Origin: Luteimonas marina
Lineage (GTDB): Bacteria > Pseudomonadota > Gammaproteobacteria > Xanthomonadales > Xanthomonadaceae
Direction: 5' to 3'
DNA length: 64,000 nucleotides
Assembly: GCF_007859325.1 (NCBI RefSeq)
Contig: NZ_VOHK01000002.1
Coordinates: 124,001-188,000 of the forward strand
Every line of letters starts with the position of its first letter. The stretch's first letter is position 1. Of the stretch, positions 36,517 to 45,156 are shown in pieces. Both the position numbers and the translations under genes were made by a program. The notes under the pieces were generated by a model, which worked only from the letters and a program-made list of their open reading frames with translations, made no database searches and had not been told where the DNA came from.

Positions 36517-38406
36517 ATGACTGCCTGGTCGACCGACCACGCCCGCAAGACCTATTCGATCCCGCACTGGTCGGAGGGCTACTACGACGTCGACGACGCC
36601 GGCCGCGTCCTCGTGCGCCCGCTGGGCGCCGACGGCATCGCGATCGCGCTGCCGGAGATCGTCGACAAGGCGATGGAGCGCGGCGCCAACCTGCCGCTGC
36701 TGGTGCGCTTCCCCGACATCCTCGGCGACCGCCTGCGCCGGCTGCAGGCCGCCTTCGCGCAGGCGCAGGCCGACTGGGACTACAGGGGCGGCTACACCGC
36801 GGTCTATCCGATCAAGGTCAACCAGCACGCCGGCGTGGCCGGCACGCTGGCCTCGCACCACGGCGAGGGCTTCGGGCTGGAGGCCGGCAGCAAGCCCGAG
36901 CTGATGGCGGTGCTGGCGCTGTCGCGCCCGGGCGGGCTGATCGTCTGCAACGGCTACAAGGACCGCGAGTACATCCGCCTCGCGCTGATCGGGCGCAAGC
37001 TCGGCCTCGACACCTTCATCGTGGTGGAGAAACCGTCCGAGCTGCCGCTGATCCTCGAAGAAGCGCAGGCGCTGGGCGTCACACCGGGCATCGGCGTGCG
37101 CATGCGCCTGGCCTCGCTCGGCGCCGGCAAGTGGCAGAACAGCGGCGGCGACAAGGCCAAGTTCGGCCTCTCGCCGCGCCAGGTGCTGGACCTGTGGAAG
37201 ACGCTGCGCGACGCCGGCATGGGCGACACGCTCGGCCTGCTGCACTTCCACATGGGCTCGCAGATCTCCAACGTGCGCGACATCGCCAACGGCATGCGCG
37301 AGGCCACGCGCTACTTCGTCGAGCTGTCGAAGCTGGGCGCGAAGGTGACCCACGTCGACGTCGGCGGCGGCCTCGGCATCGACTACGAGGGCACGCGCTC
37401 GCGCAGCTTCTGCTCGATCAACTACGGCGTGCACCAGTACGCCTCGACCATTGTCCAGCCGCTGGCCGACGCCTGCGTCGAACACGATCTGCCGCCGCCG
37501 CGCATCGTCACCGAGTGCGGGCGCGCGATGACCGCGCACCACGCGCTGCTGGTCGCCAACGTGGTCGAGGTCGAGCAGGCGCCGGAGGGCCGCGTGCCCG
37601 ACGCGCACGCCGACGAGCCGCACGCGATCGCCTACCTGCGCGAGATCCACGGTGAGCTCGACAGGCGCCCGCCGGTCGAACTGTTCCAGGAAGCGCAGCA
37701 CTTCCACGCCGAAGGACTGGCCGCGTACGCGCTCGGCCAGATCGACCTGGTCGCCCGCGCCCGCATCGACGACCTGTTCTACGCCATCGCCCACGGCGTG
37801 CGCGCGCGCCTGAGCTACGACGAGAAGAGCCACCGCCCGCTGCTCGACGAACTGGCCGAGCGCCTGGTCGACAAGTACTTCGTCAACTTCAGCGTGTTCG
37901 AGTCGATGCCCGACGTCTGGGCGATCGACCAGGTGTTTCCGATCGTGCCGATCGAGCGGTTGAACGAAATCCCCGAGCGCCGCGGCGTGATCGCCGACAT
38001 GACCTGCGACTCCGACGGCAAGATCGACAGCTACGTCGAGAACGAGGGCCTGGACACCTCGCTGCCGCTGCATCCGCTGAAGAAGGGCGAGCGCTATCGC
38101 CTGGGCTTCTTCCTGGTCGGCGCCTACCAGGAGATCCTCGGCGACATCCACAACCTGTTCGGCGACACCGACGCGGTCGAGGTGCGGGTGAACGGCGACG
38201 GCTATGCCATCAGCCAGCAGCGCAAGGGCGACACCACCGATGTGATGCTCGATTACGTCGGCTACCGGCTCGACGACCTGCGCCGCATCTACAAGGCGCG
38301 CGTGGGCGCGGTCGACCTGAGCAGGGGCGAGGCCGCACGGCTCAACGAGGCGCTGGAGGCGGGATTGACCGGCTACACCTACCTCGACGACGCGCCGCTG
38401 GACTGA
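36517..38406 (+). CDS. speA: Biosynthetic arginine decarboxylase SpeA
   Basis: 629 residues. PLP-dependent fold-type III enzyme converting arginine to agmatine, feeding putrescine and then SpeE. The PLP lysine is Lys100 in AVYPIKVNQH; further motifs include GLEAGSKPELMA, GLLHFHMGSQISN, HVDVGGGLGIDYEGT and the C-terminal MTCDSDGKID active-site Cys region. Full length. ATG at 36517 is preferred over the slightly upstream in-frame ATG. It is followed by the convergent ydfG gene after only 51 bp. Confidence 0.95.
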   Translation: MTAWSTDHARKTYSIPHWSEGYYDVDDAGRVLVRPLGADGIAIALPEIVDKAMERGANLPLLVRFPDILGDRLRRLQAAFAQAQADWDYRGGYTAVYPIKVNQHAGVAGTLASHHGEGFGLEAGSKPELMAVLALSRPGGLIVCNGYKDREYIRLALIGRKLGLDTFIVVEKPSELPLILEEAQALGVTPGIGVRMRLASLGAGKWQNSGGDKAKFGLSPRQVLDLWKTLRDAGMGDTLGLLHFHMGSQISNVRDIANGMREATRYFVELSKLGAKVTHVDVGGGLGIDYEGTRSRSFCSINYGVHQYASTIVQPLADACVEHDLPPPRIVTECGRAMTAHHALLVANVVEVEQAPEGRVPDAHADEPHAIAYLREIHGELDRRPPVELFQEAQHFHAEGLAAYALGQIDLVARARIDDLFYAIAHGVRARLSYDEKSHRPLLDELAERLVDKYFVNFSVFESMPDVWAIDQVFPIVPIERLNEIPERRGVIADMTCDSDGKIDSYVENEGLDTSLPLHPLKKGERYRLGFFLVGAYQEILGDIHNLFGDTDAVEVRVNGDGYAISQQRKGDTTDVMLDYVGYRLDDLRRIYKARVGAVDLSRGEAARLNEALEAGLTGYTYLDDAPLD

Positions 38407-38457
38407 GCGGCTGGCCGGGCTCCTGCAACATCCCGGTTTCCTGACGGTGAGCTGGCG

Positions 38458-39210
38458 TCAGGGGTCCCGATGCACCTGGAATCCCGCGAACGACTGACTG
38501 ACGGGCATGATCTCGAGCCGGTTGATGTTGAGGTGCGGCGGCAGGGTGGCGACGTAGAAGATCACGTCGGCGATGTCGGCGGCGGTCATCGGGGTCGCGC
38601 CGCCGTAGAGGCGGTCGGAGGCGGCCTGGTCGCCTCCGGTGCGCACGAGGGTGAACTCGGTTTCGGCCATGCCCGGCTCGATGCTGGTCACGCGTACGCC
38701 GGTGCCGTGCAGGTCGCTGCGCAGTCCGAGCGAGAACTGGGTGACGAAGGCCTTGGTGCCGCCGTAGACGTTGCCGCCGGGATAGGGATAGCTGCCGGCG
38801 ATCGAGCTGATGTTGATGATTGCGCCGCGGCGCTCGATCAGCGCCGGCAGCAGCGCGTGCGTCAGCGTCGCCAGCGCGGTGACGTTGGTGTCGATCATCT
38901 GCCGCCACTGTTCGAGGCTGGCCTGCTGCGCGGGCGCGGTGCCGAGGGCGAGGCCGGCGTTGTTGACCAGCACGTCGATGCCGCGGAAGTCGTCGGGCAG
39001 GGCGTCGAGCGCGGCGCGCATCGCGTCGGCGTCGCGGATGTCGAAGGCCAGGGGATGCAGGCGCCCGCTGCCATGTGCGTCGACGAGCTGCTGCAGGCGT
39101 TCGGCGCGGCGTCCGGTGGCGATCACGCGCCAGCCGTCGGCGAGGAAGCGCCGCACCGCGGCGGCGCCGAAGCCGGACGTGGCGCCGGTGATGAGGATGG
39201 TCCTGGTCAT
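38458..39210 (-). CDS. ydfG: NADP-dependent 3-hydroxy acid dehydrogenase, YdfG-like SDR
   Basis: 250 residues, closely matching E. coli YdfG. Cofactor loop TGATSGFGAA (~8-17), Arg-rich NADP-preference ATGRRAERLQ, NNAGLALG, catalytic NISS and YGGTKAF (Tyr/Lys intact), and the characteristic C-terminus INRLEIMPVSQSFAGFQVHR. It reduces or oxidises 3-hydroxy acids, including malonic semialdehyde in some organisms. The ATG at 39210 has TAGAAT (39222-39217) six bases upstream and no Shine-Dalgarno, so the mRNA may be leaderless. Confidence 0.93.
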   Translation of the reverse strand: MTRTILITGATSGFGAAAVRRFLADGWRVIATGRRAERLQQLVDAHGSGRLHPLAFDIRDADAMRAALDALPDDFRGIDVLVNNAGLALGTAPAQQASLEQWRQMIDTNVTALATLTHALLPALIERRGAIINISSIAGSYPYPGGNVYGGTKAFVTQFSLGLRSDLHGTGVRVTSIEPGMAETEFTLVRTGGDQAASDRLYGGATPMTAADIADVIFYVATLPPHLNINRLEIMPVSQSFAGFQVHRDP

Positions 39211-39392
39211 GCGTCGATTCTATTCCCACTCCGGGTGCATGAAGATCCGTTTGCCATGCCGATGGCATCGGTTGATCCAGGCTTCGCCGGCGCACCACGG
39301 TGCGCACAGGGCGAGGAAGCGCGTGTTGGCCGGCATCGGCCTCGCGTGGAAAGCCGGCCGGCCGGAGCGACCTTGACTCCACCAGCAACGAT

Positions 39393-39486
39393 CCCGTCAT
39401 CCCCGCGAAGGCGGGGACCCAGTGTCTTTGATTGCGGCGTGACAAGCTTGAAGTTGCTGGATCCCCGCCTTCGCGGGGATGACGGG
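39393..39486. repeat. REP-like inverted repeat pair in a 336-bp gap
   Basis: Arms 39393-39422 and 39457-39486 are reverse complements over 30 bp with one mismatch (CGTCATCCCCGCGAAGGCGG type). Apart from this element and the leader of ydfG, the 39211-39546 gap shows no gene; a 45-codon ORF from 39239 has no coding support. Confidence 0.85.
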
Positions 39487-39546
39487 GATGCAGGTTCCCG
39501 ACATGAACGTGCTCCGGCAAGCCGGGTGTGCGCGGCGCTGCGGCGA

Positions 39547-39933
39547 TCAGGATTTCGAGGATTTTCCGGTCGATTTCGCGGCCGCTTTCCTCGCCGGCTT
39601 CGGTGTGTCCGCCCGGTCGGGTTTCGCGGCTTCGCCGGGCGCCTTGCGCTTGCGCCCGGTGGACGACTTGCCGCGCGTCCTGGCCCTGGTCGCGCGGTGC
39701 TTCTCCAGCATGTCCTCGGCCAGCACCACGTCCTCGGACAGGATGCCGGCGGCCTTGGCGATGGCGATCCGCGCCTGCGCCTTGTTCTCGTCCGGGTTGG
39801 CCTGCAGCAGTTCGCGGATCGCCTCGCGCAGCGCCTTCTCGGCGCTGCGCTTGAGCTTGAGGTCGCTGCTCTCGCGGAACAGCGCCATCAGCGCATCGAC
39901 GACGGGCTTGATCAGGGCGGCTTCGATGGCCAT
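39547..39933 (-). CDS. Small protein with histone H1-like basic tail
   Basis: 128 residues. The first ~75 form two or three helices (LIKPVVDALMALFRESSDLK, REAIRELLQANPDENKAQ); from ~85 the chain is Lys/Ala/Arg/Ser/Pro-rich (KAAAKSTGKSSKS at the end), as in H1-like or nucleoid-associated tails. Family unknown to me. A DNA- or RNA-binding role is plausible but not shown. It lies downstream of the SPOR gene on the same strand by 76 bp. Confidence 0.7.
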   Translation of the reverse strand: MAIEAALIKPVVDALMALFRESSDLKLKRSAEKALREAIRELLQANPDENKAQARIAIAKAAGILSEDVVLAEDMLEKHRATRARTRGKSSTGRKRKAPGEAAKPDRADTPKPARKAAAKSTGKSSKS

Positions 39934-40009
39934 GGCGGTGCCTCCGTTCAGGCCTGACAGTGTGCCGTGGCGGGATCGCGCGGGTTGCGACCGGCCTGCG
40001 ACCGGGCGC

Positions 40010-40768
40010 TCAGTTCGCCTTGATCGCCAGCGCCGGCAGGCCGCCGTTGCCGAGCTTCTGCTTGGCTTCGGCCAGTTCGGTGGCGGTGCCGTAGGGGCCC
40101 ATGCGCACGCGGTAGACGGTCTTGCCGTTGGCGTCGCCCGATTCCACCCGCGCCGACAGGCCGAGCAGGGCGATCCGCGCCTTGAGCGCCTCGGCGTCGC
40201 CGGAGGTGCTGAAGGAGCCGGCCTGGAGGAGGTAGCGGGCGCCGTCGGCGGCGGCCGTGGCGGGGCGGGTGGCCGGCGACGCGGCCGCGGCAGGGGTCGA
40301 TACAGCGGCGGCCGGCGCGGTCGGGGCCGGTGTCGCCAGGTCGGCGGCGTCCTGCTCGCGCTGGCGCTGCGCGGCCAGGGTGCGGCGCTGGCGTTCGGCC
40401 TCCTCGCGCGCGCTGGCGGCGAGTTCGGCGTCGGTCATCGCCACTTCCTGCTCGGGCAGGACGGTGTAGAAGTCGTAGTCCGGTGTGTCGGTTGCGGGCG
40501 CGGCGGCCGCGGCCGCGGCCGGGCGCCGTGCGGGCGGCGGCGCATCGTCCGGCGGTGCGTCGCCTTCGTCGATCGCGCTGACCGCCGGCTGCGCGGCCGC
40601 ATTGGGCTGCGGGCGGAAGAAGCCGTCCCGGCCCTCGGACTTGAGGTACTTCGGCAGCACCATCACCGCGACCAGCGCGATCACGATGCCGAGGATCATC
40701 CACGCCCAGCCGGGCAGGCCGCTGCCGCCGTTGCGCCTTGCCTGGGATTTGCCGCGTCTTGCCGCCAT
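40010..40768 (-). CDS. SPOR-domain membrane protein (FtsN-like)
   Basis: 252 residues. A short basic cytoplasmic head is followed by one membrane helix (~23-42, AWMILGIVIALVAVMVLPKY), an Ala/Pro/Asp-rich periplasmic linker with a short coiled-coil stretch, and a C-terminal SPOR domain (~180-250: YLLQAGSFSTSGDAEALKARIALL...VRMGPYGTATELAEAKQKL). SPOR domains bind denuded glycan at division septa. Position just after argS (13 bp) is common for FtsN-like genes. The essential FtsN core is not identifiable, so a divisome accessory role is inferred. Confidence 0.9.
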   Translation of the reverse strand: MAARRGKSQARRNGGSGLPGWAWMILGIVIALVAVMVLPKYLKSEGRDGFFRPQPNAAAQPAVSAIDEGDAPPDDAPPPARRPAAAAAAAPATDTPDYDFYTVLPEQEVAMTDAELAASAREEAERQRRTLAAQRQREQDAADLATPAPTAPAAAVSTPAAAASPATRPATAAADGARYLLQAGSFSTSGDAEALKARIALLGLSARVESGDANGKTVYRVRMGPYGTATELAEAKQKLGNGGLPALAIKAN

Positions 40769-40781
40769 CTTGCTGCTGCCC

Positions 40782-42494
40782 CTACATCCGTTCGGGCGCG
40801 TTGACGCCCAGCAATTGCAGTCCGTTCGCCAGCACCTGCCGCACCGCCAGCGCCAGCGCCAGTCGGGCGTCGCGCGCGTCGGCGTCGTCGACCAGGAACT
40901 GGTGGTCGTTGTAATACGTCTGGAAGCCCTGCGCCAGTTCGAGCAGGTAGGCCGCGATCAGGTGCGGTTCAAGCTGCCCGCCCGCGGCGGCGACGATCTC
41001 CGGCCAGCGCGAGAGGTCGATCAGCAGGTCGCGCAGCGAGGCGTCGTCGAGATCCAGCGGCTGCGCCAGGCCGTTGTCGAGGCTGAACGCGAGGCCGCGC
41101 TCCTCGAGCTGGCGCAGCAGGCCGCAGATGCGCGCGTGCGAGAGCTGCACGTAATACACCGGGTTGTCGAGCGACTGGCTGCGCGCCAGGTCGATGTCGA
41201 AGGTGAGCTGCGAATCGGGCCGGCGCGCGACCAGGAACCAGCGCACGGCATCGCTGCCGGCCTCGTCGATCAGGTCGCGCAGGGTCAGGTAGCTGCCGGC
41301 GCGCTTGGACAGCTTCACTTCCTCGCCGCCGCGCATCACCGTGACCATCTGGTGCAGCACGTACTCGGGATAGTCCTTCGGGATGCCCTTGTCGAGCGCC
41401 TGCAGGCCGGCCTTCACCCGCGCCAGCGAGCCGTGGTGGTCGGCGCCGAGCTCGGTGATCGCGCGCTCGTAGCCGCGCTGCCACTTGCTCAGGTGGTAGG
41501 CGACGTCCGGCACGAAATAGGTGTAGGTGCCGTCGGACTTGCGCATCACGCGGTCCTTGTCGTCGCCGAAATCCGTGGTCTTGAGCCACAGCGCGCCGCC
41601 GTCCTCGTAGGTGTGGCCGTGGGCGACGAGCTCGCGCACGGTCTCGTCCACCTTGCCGTCGCCGTAGAGCGAGGATTCGAGGAAGTACACGTCGAACGCC
41701 ACGCCGAAGGCTTCGAGGTCGGCGTTCTGCTCGCGGCGCAGCCAGGCGACGGCGAACTGTCGGATGGCGTCGAGGTCGTCGGCATCGCGCCTGCCGGTGA
41801 CGACGTGGCCCTCGACCTCGACGCTGTCGCCGCGCAGGTAGGCCTGCGCGACATCGGCGATGTAGTCGCCGTTGTAGGCGTCCGCCGGCCAGGCGTCGTC
41901 GCCGGGCTTGAGCCCTTTGGCGCGCGCCTGCGTGGAGATGGCGAGGTTGTTGATCTGCACGCCGGCGTCGTTGTAGTAGAACTCGCGCTTGACGTTCCAG
42001 CCGTTGGCTTCGAGCACGCGCGCGATGCAGTCGCCGATCACCCCGGCGCGGCCGTGGCCGACGTGCAGCGGGCCGGTCGGGTTGGCCGAAACGTACTCGA
42101 CGCCGGCGGTGCGGCCGGCGCCACTGTCGTTGCGGCCGTAGCGTTCGCCTTCCGCGTGCACCGCGCGCAGCTGGCGCTGCCAGGCGGCCGGCGTGAGCCG
42201 GAAGTTGAGGAAGCCCGGTCCGGCGATCTCGACCGCGGCAACGTCGTCGTTCACCGGCAGCGCGTCGACCAGCGCCTGCGCCAGCGCGCGCGGGTTGGGC
42301 TTCGCGGGCCCTTCGGCCTTGCTCAGGGCATGCTTGGCCAGCAGCATCGCCGCATTGGTCGAGAAATCGCCGTGCGCGCGATCCTTCGGCCGCTCGATCA
42401 CGAAGTCGGGCGTCGCGGCATCGGCGGGCAGGGTGCCTGCGTCACGCAGGGCGGCGATGGCCTGTTCGATCAGGCCGCGGAGCTGGGATTTCAC
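40782..42494 (-). CDS. argS: Arginyl-tRNA synthetase
   Basis: 570 residues, full length, class Ia. The ATP-site HIGH motif reads HVGH in [13 protein letters not shown]; the N-terminal Add-1 tRNA-recognition domain (~1-110) and C-terminal DALR anticodon-binding domain ([20 protein letters not shown]) are present; the KMSK-like KLSKRAG is seen. It charges tRNA-Arg in the cytoplasm. -10-like TACAAT at 42529-42524 lies 29 bases upstream with GGGAGG as Shine-Dalgarno. The SPOR gene follows by 13 bp. Confidence 0.97.
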   Translation of the reverse strand: MKSQLRGLIEQAIAALRDAGTLPADAATPDFVIERPKDRAHGDFSTNAAMLLAKHALSKAEGPAKPNPRALAQALVDALPVNDDVAAVEIAGPGFLNFRLTPAAWQRQLRAVHAEGERYGRNDSGAGRTAGVEYVSANPTGPLHVGHGRAGVIGDCIARVLEANGWNVKREFYYNDAGVQINNLAISTQARAKGLKPGDDAWPADAYNGDYIADVAQAYLRGDSVEVEGHVVTGRRDADDLDAIRQFAVAWLRREQNADLEAFGVAFDVYFLESSLYGDGKVDETVRELVAHGHTYEDGGALWLKTTDFGDDKDRVMRKSDGTYTYFVPDVAYHLSKWQRGYERAITELGADHHGSLARVKAGLQALDKGIPKDYPEYVLHQMVTVMRGGEEVKLSKRAGSYLTLRDLIDEAGSDAVRWFLVARRPDSQLTFDIDLARSQSLDNPVYYVQLSHARICGLLRQLEERGLAFSLDNGLAQPLDLDDASLRDLLIDLSRWPEIVAAAGGQLEPHLIAAYLLELAQGFQTYYNDHQFLVDDADARDARLALALAVRQVLANGLQLLGVNAPERM

Positions 42495-42555
42495 GGGAGG
42501 CGTATCGGATTCTGCAGCCGGACATTGTACGCGAGCGGCCCCGCGTGTCCGGCCT

Positions 42556-43230
42556 TCACACCCAGCCGCGCGCCGCCAGCGACACCGGCGCGCCGTCGCC
42601 GATGACGAAGTGGTCGAGCAGGCGCACGTCGACCAGCGACAGCGACTGCTTGAGCTGCGCGGTGACCGCGCGGTCGGCGGCGCTGGGCTCGGGATTGCCG
42701 CTGGGGTGGTTGTGGCCGACGATCACCGCCGCGGCGTTGTGCGCCAGCGCCCGGCGCACCACTTCGCGCGGGTGCACCTCGGCGCCGTCGATGGTGCCGC
42801 GGAACAGCTCCTCGAACGCCAGCGCGCGGTGGCGGGTGTCGAGGAACAGCACGGCGAAGACCTCGATCGCCTGCGCGCGCAGGCGCTGGGCGAAGTAGCG
42901 GCCGGCCGAGGCGGGATCGGTCAGGGCTTCGCCGCGCTCGAGGCCGGCGGCCAGCCAGCGGTTGCACAACTCCAGCGCGGCCGAGAGCTGGCTGGCGCGC
43001 GCCGGGCCGAGTCCCCGCAGTTTCGCCAGTTCGCCCGTCGGCAGCTCCAGCAGCCGGCGCAGCGGGCCATGGGCGTTCAGCAACTGGCGGGCGGTGGCGA
43101 CCGCGTCCTGTCCGCGCAGGCCCGAGCCGAGGAAGATCGCCAGCAGCTCGGCGTCCGACAGCGCGGCCGCGCCTCGGGCGAGCAGCTTTTCGCGGGGGCG
43201 TTCGTGGCTGGGCCAGTCGCGGATGTGCAT
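42556..43230 (-). CDS. radC: RadC/YicR-family JAB1/MPN-like protein
   Basis: 224 residues. N-terminal helix-hairpin-helix ([22 protein letters not shown]) and the JAMM-type metal site [13 protein letters not shown] (His-x-His-x7-Ser-x2-Asp pattern, Asp in SAADRAV). Once thought a DNA-repair factor, RadC function is unclear. The ATG at 43230 ([17 protein letters not shown]) is the family start; an extension to 43377 covers the divergent coaC promoter and is rejected. Confidence 0.92.
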   Translation of the reverse strand: MHIRDWPSHERPREKLLARGAAALSDAELLAIFLGSGLRGQDAVATARQLLNAHGPLRRLLELPTGELAKLRGLGPARASQLSAALELCNRWLAAGLERGEALTDPASAGRYFAQRLRAQAIEVFAVLFLDTRHRALAFEELFRGTIDGAEVHPREVVRRALAHNAAAVIVGHNHPSGNPEPSAADRAVTAQLKQSLSLVDVRLLDHFVIGDGAPVSLAARGWV

Positions 43231-43427
43231 GGCGATGCGTTCGTGGAAGGAGGCGCTGGCGACCGGCGGGGCGGCCCGGCGGAACAGGGGAAATTCGCGT
43301 CGGGACGCGCTCGGCCCGGCCGCCAGCGTTGACGCCATTGCAGCGCCGGCAGCGGCGCCGCGCCGCCGGGCGACCACCCGCCATCGGGTAAGCTGTGGCC
43401 CGGATCCGGCGTAGGAATTCCCCGACG

Positions 43428-43979
43428 ATGGCAGCCGCGCAAGGCCTGCGAGGACAACGCCTGCTGCTGTGCGTGTGCGGCGGCATCGCCGCGTACAAGG
43501 CGGCCGAGCTCGTGCGCCGGCTGCGCGACGCGGGGGCCGAGGTCCAGGTGGCGATGACCGACAGCGCGCAGCGCTTCGTCGGCGCGCAGACCTTCCAGGC
43601 GCTGTCGGGGCGGCCGGTGCGCAGCTCGCTGTGGGACGCGGCCGCGGAAGCGGCGATGGGCCACCTCGAACTCGCGCGCTGGGCCGACCGCGTGGTGGTC
43701 GCGCCGGCGACCGCCAACACCATCGCGAAGCTGGCGCAGGGCTTCGCCGACGACCTGGTCAGCACCCTGTGCCTGGCCACCACCGCGCCGATCACCCTGT
43801 GCCCGGCGATGAACCACCGCATGTGGCTGCACCCGGCGACCCAGGCGAACGTGGCGCTGCTGCGCGAGCGCGGCGCGCACGTCGTCGGCCCCGAGGACGG
43901 CCCGCTGGCCGAGGGCGAGTCCGGCCCCGGGCGCCTGAGCGAGCCGGCCGCGATCGTGGCCGCGCTGGAGGCCGCGTGA
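43428..43979 (+). CDS. coaC: Phosphopantothenoylcysteine decarboxylase domain as a separate ORF (CoaC)
   Basis: 183 residues, matching only the N-terminal half of the usual bifunctional CoaBC. It decarboxylates 4'-phosphopantothenoylcysteine in CoA synthesis. FMN-flavoprotein features: GGIAAYKA, catalytic His79 in [12 protein letters not shown], and PAMNHRMW (Asn129). In the substrate clamp the expected catalytic Cys (E. coli Dfp ACGDIGPGR) is Glu162 (AEGESGPGR). The TGA stop overlaps the GTG of the synthetase ORF (GTGA), a -1 register shift. Either a genuine split or a frameshift. -10-like TAAGCT at 43389-43394. Confidence 0.85.
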   Translation: MAAAQGLRGQRLLLCVCGGIAAYKAAELVRRLRDAGAEVQVAMTDSAQRFVGAQTFQALSGRPVRSSLWDAAAEAAMGHLELARWADRVVVAPATANTIAKLAQGFADDLVSTLCLATTAPITLCPAMNHRMWLHPATQANVALLRERGAHVVGPEDGPLAEGESGPGRLSEPAAIVAALEAA

Positions 43980-44665
43980 GCGACGCGTCCGCGGGCAAGG
44001 CGCTGGCCGCAAGCACGCTTGCCGGCAAACGGGTGCTGGTCAGCGCCGGCCCGACCTTCGAGGACATCGACCCGGTGCGCTTCGTCGGCAACCGCAGCAG
44101 CGGCAAGATGGGCTTCGCGGTGGCCGCCGCGGCGCGCGCGCTCGGCGCCGAGGTGGTGCTGGTCGCCGGTCCCGTGCACCTCGACACGCCCGACGGCGTC
44201 ACCCGCATCGACGTGCGCTCGGCCGCGCAGATGCACACCGCGGTCCTGGGCGCGCTGCCGGCCGACGCCTACGTCGCCGCCGCCGCGGTCGCCGACTTCA
44301 CCCCGCGCCGCGTGTCCGAACACAAGATCAAGAAGACCGCCGGCAGCGACACCCTGGTGCTGGAGCTGGTGCGCACGCCCGACATCCTCGCCGAGGTCGC
44401 GGCGCACGCGCGGCGGCCGGCGCTGGTGGTCGGCTTCGCCGCCGAGACCCACGAGGTCGAGCGCTACGCACGCGGCAAGCTTGCGAACAAGCGCCTCGAC
44501 CTGATCGCGGCCAACCTCGTGGGCGGCGCGCAGGGCGGCTTCGAACGCGACGACAACGCGCTGGTGGTGTACTGGGAGGGCGGCGAACGCCAGCTTGGCC
44601 CGGCCGCCAAGACCGAGGTCGCCGCGCAACTGGTCCAGCTGATCGCGGAGCGACTCCAGGCATGA
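43976..44665 (+). CDS. coaB: Phosphopantothenate-cysteine ligase domain as a separate ORF (CoaB)
   Basis: 229 residues, matching the C-terminal half of CoaBC. It joins cysteine to 4'-phosphopantothenate using CTP. Core motifs: [22 protein letters not shown] (GPT and SSGKMG loops), the AAVADF and HKIKK substrate segments, [12 protein letters not shown] and LDLIAANLV. It starts at GTG 43976, overlapping the coaC stop by four bases, and ends overlapping dut by four bases (ATGA), so it is translationally tied to both. In most gammaproteobacteria the two domains are one chain. Confidence 0.88.
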   Translation: MSDASAGKALAASTLAGKRVLVSAGPTFEDIDPVRFVGNRSSGKMGFAVAAAARALGAEVVLVAGPVHLDTPDGVTRIDVRSAAQMHTAVLGALPADAYVAAAAVADFTPRRVSEHKIKKTAGSDTLVLELVRTPDILAEVAAHARRPALVVGFAAETHEVERYARGKLANKRLDLIAANLVGGAQGGFERDDNALVVYWEGGERQLGPAAKTEVAAQLVQLIAERLQA

Positions 44666-45135
44666 CCCGCAACCCCGAGACCACCGTGCTGCAGGTGAAG
44701 CTGCTCGACCCGCGCTTCGGCGGCGAATGGGCGCTGCCGGACCACGCCACCGAGGCCAGCGCCGGGATGGACCTGCGCGCCGCGCTCGACGAGGCGCTGA
44801 CCCTGGCGCCGGGCGACACCGCCCTGGTGCCCTCGGGCCTGGCGATCCACATCGGCGACCCGACCCTGTGCGCGGTGATCCTGCCGCGCTCCGGGCTGGG
44901 CCACAAACACGGCATCGTGCTCGGCAACGGCACCGGCCTGATCGACGCCGACTACCAGGGGCCGCTGCTGATCAGCGTCTGGAACCGCGGCCGCGAGGCC
45001 TTCACGATCGAACCGGGTGACCGGATTGCGCAACTGGTCATCCTTCCGGTCGTGCGCGCCAGCCTGCAAGTCGTGGATACTTTCACCGACAGCGCGCGCG
45101 GCGCGGGCGGCTTCGGCCATACCGGCGTGCGCTGA
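44662..45135 (+). CDS. dut: dUTP pyrophosphatase
   Basis: 157 residues, trimeric dUTPase. The conserved motifs are in order: [11 protein letters not shown] (I), [21 protein letters not shown] (II-III), [12 protein letters not shown] (IV) and the glycine-rich [11 protein letters not shown] (V). It hydrolyses dUTP to dUMP and PPi, keeping uracil out of DNA and feeding thymidylate synthesis. ATGA overlap with coaB; algC follows after 21 bp. Confidence 0.96.
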   Translation: MTRNPETTVLQVKLLDPRFGGEWALPDHATEASAGMDLRAALDEALTLAPGDTALVPSGLAIHIGDPTLCAVILPRSGLGHKHGIVLGNGTGLIDADYQGPLLISVWNRGREAFTIEPGDRIAQLVILPVVRASLQVVDTFTDSARGAGGFGHTGVR

Positions 45136-45156
45136 CAGGGGAGCAACGGAAACACC

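Noticed and set aside
39239..39376. 45-codon ORF upstream of the 39393 repeat
   Set aside because: Arg-rich, no ribosome-binding site and no similarity recognised.
43970..43985. Programmed -1 frameshift in coaBC
   Set aside because: No X-XXY-YYZ slippery site or downstream pseudoknot is visible; overlap with a GTG start is the simpler reading.
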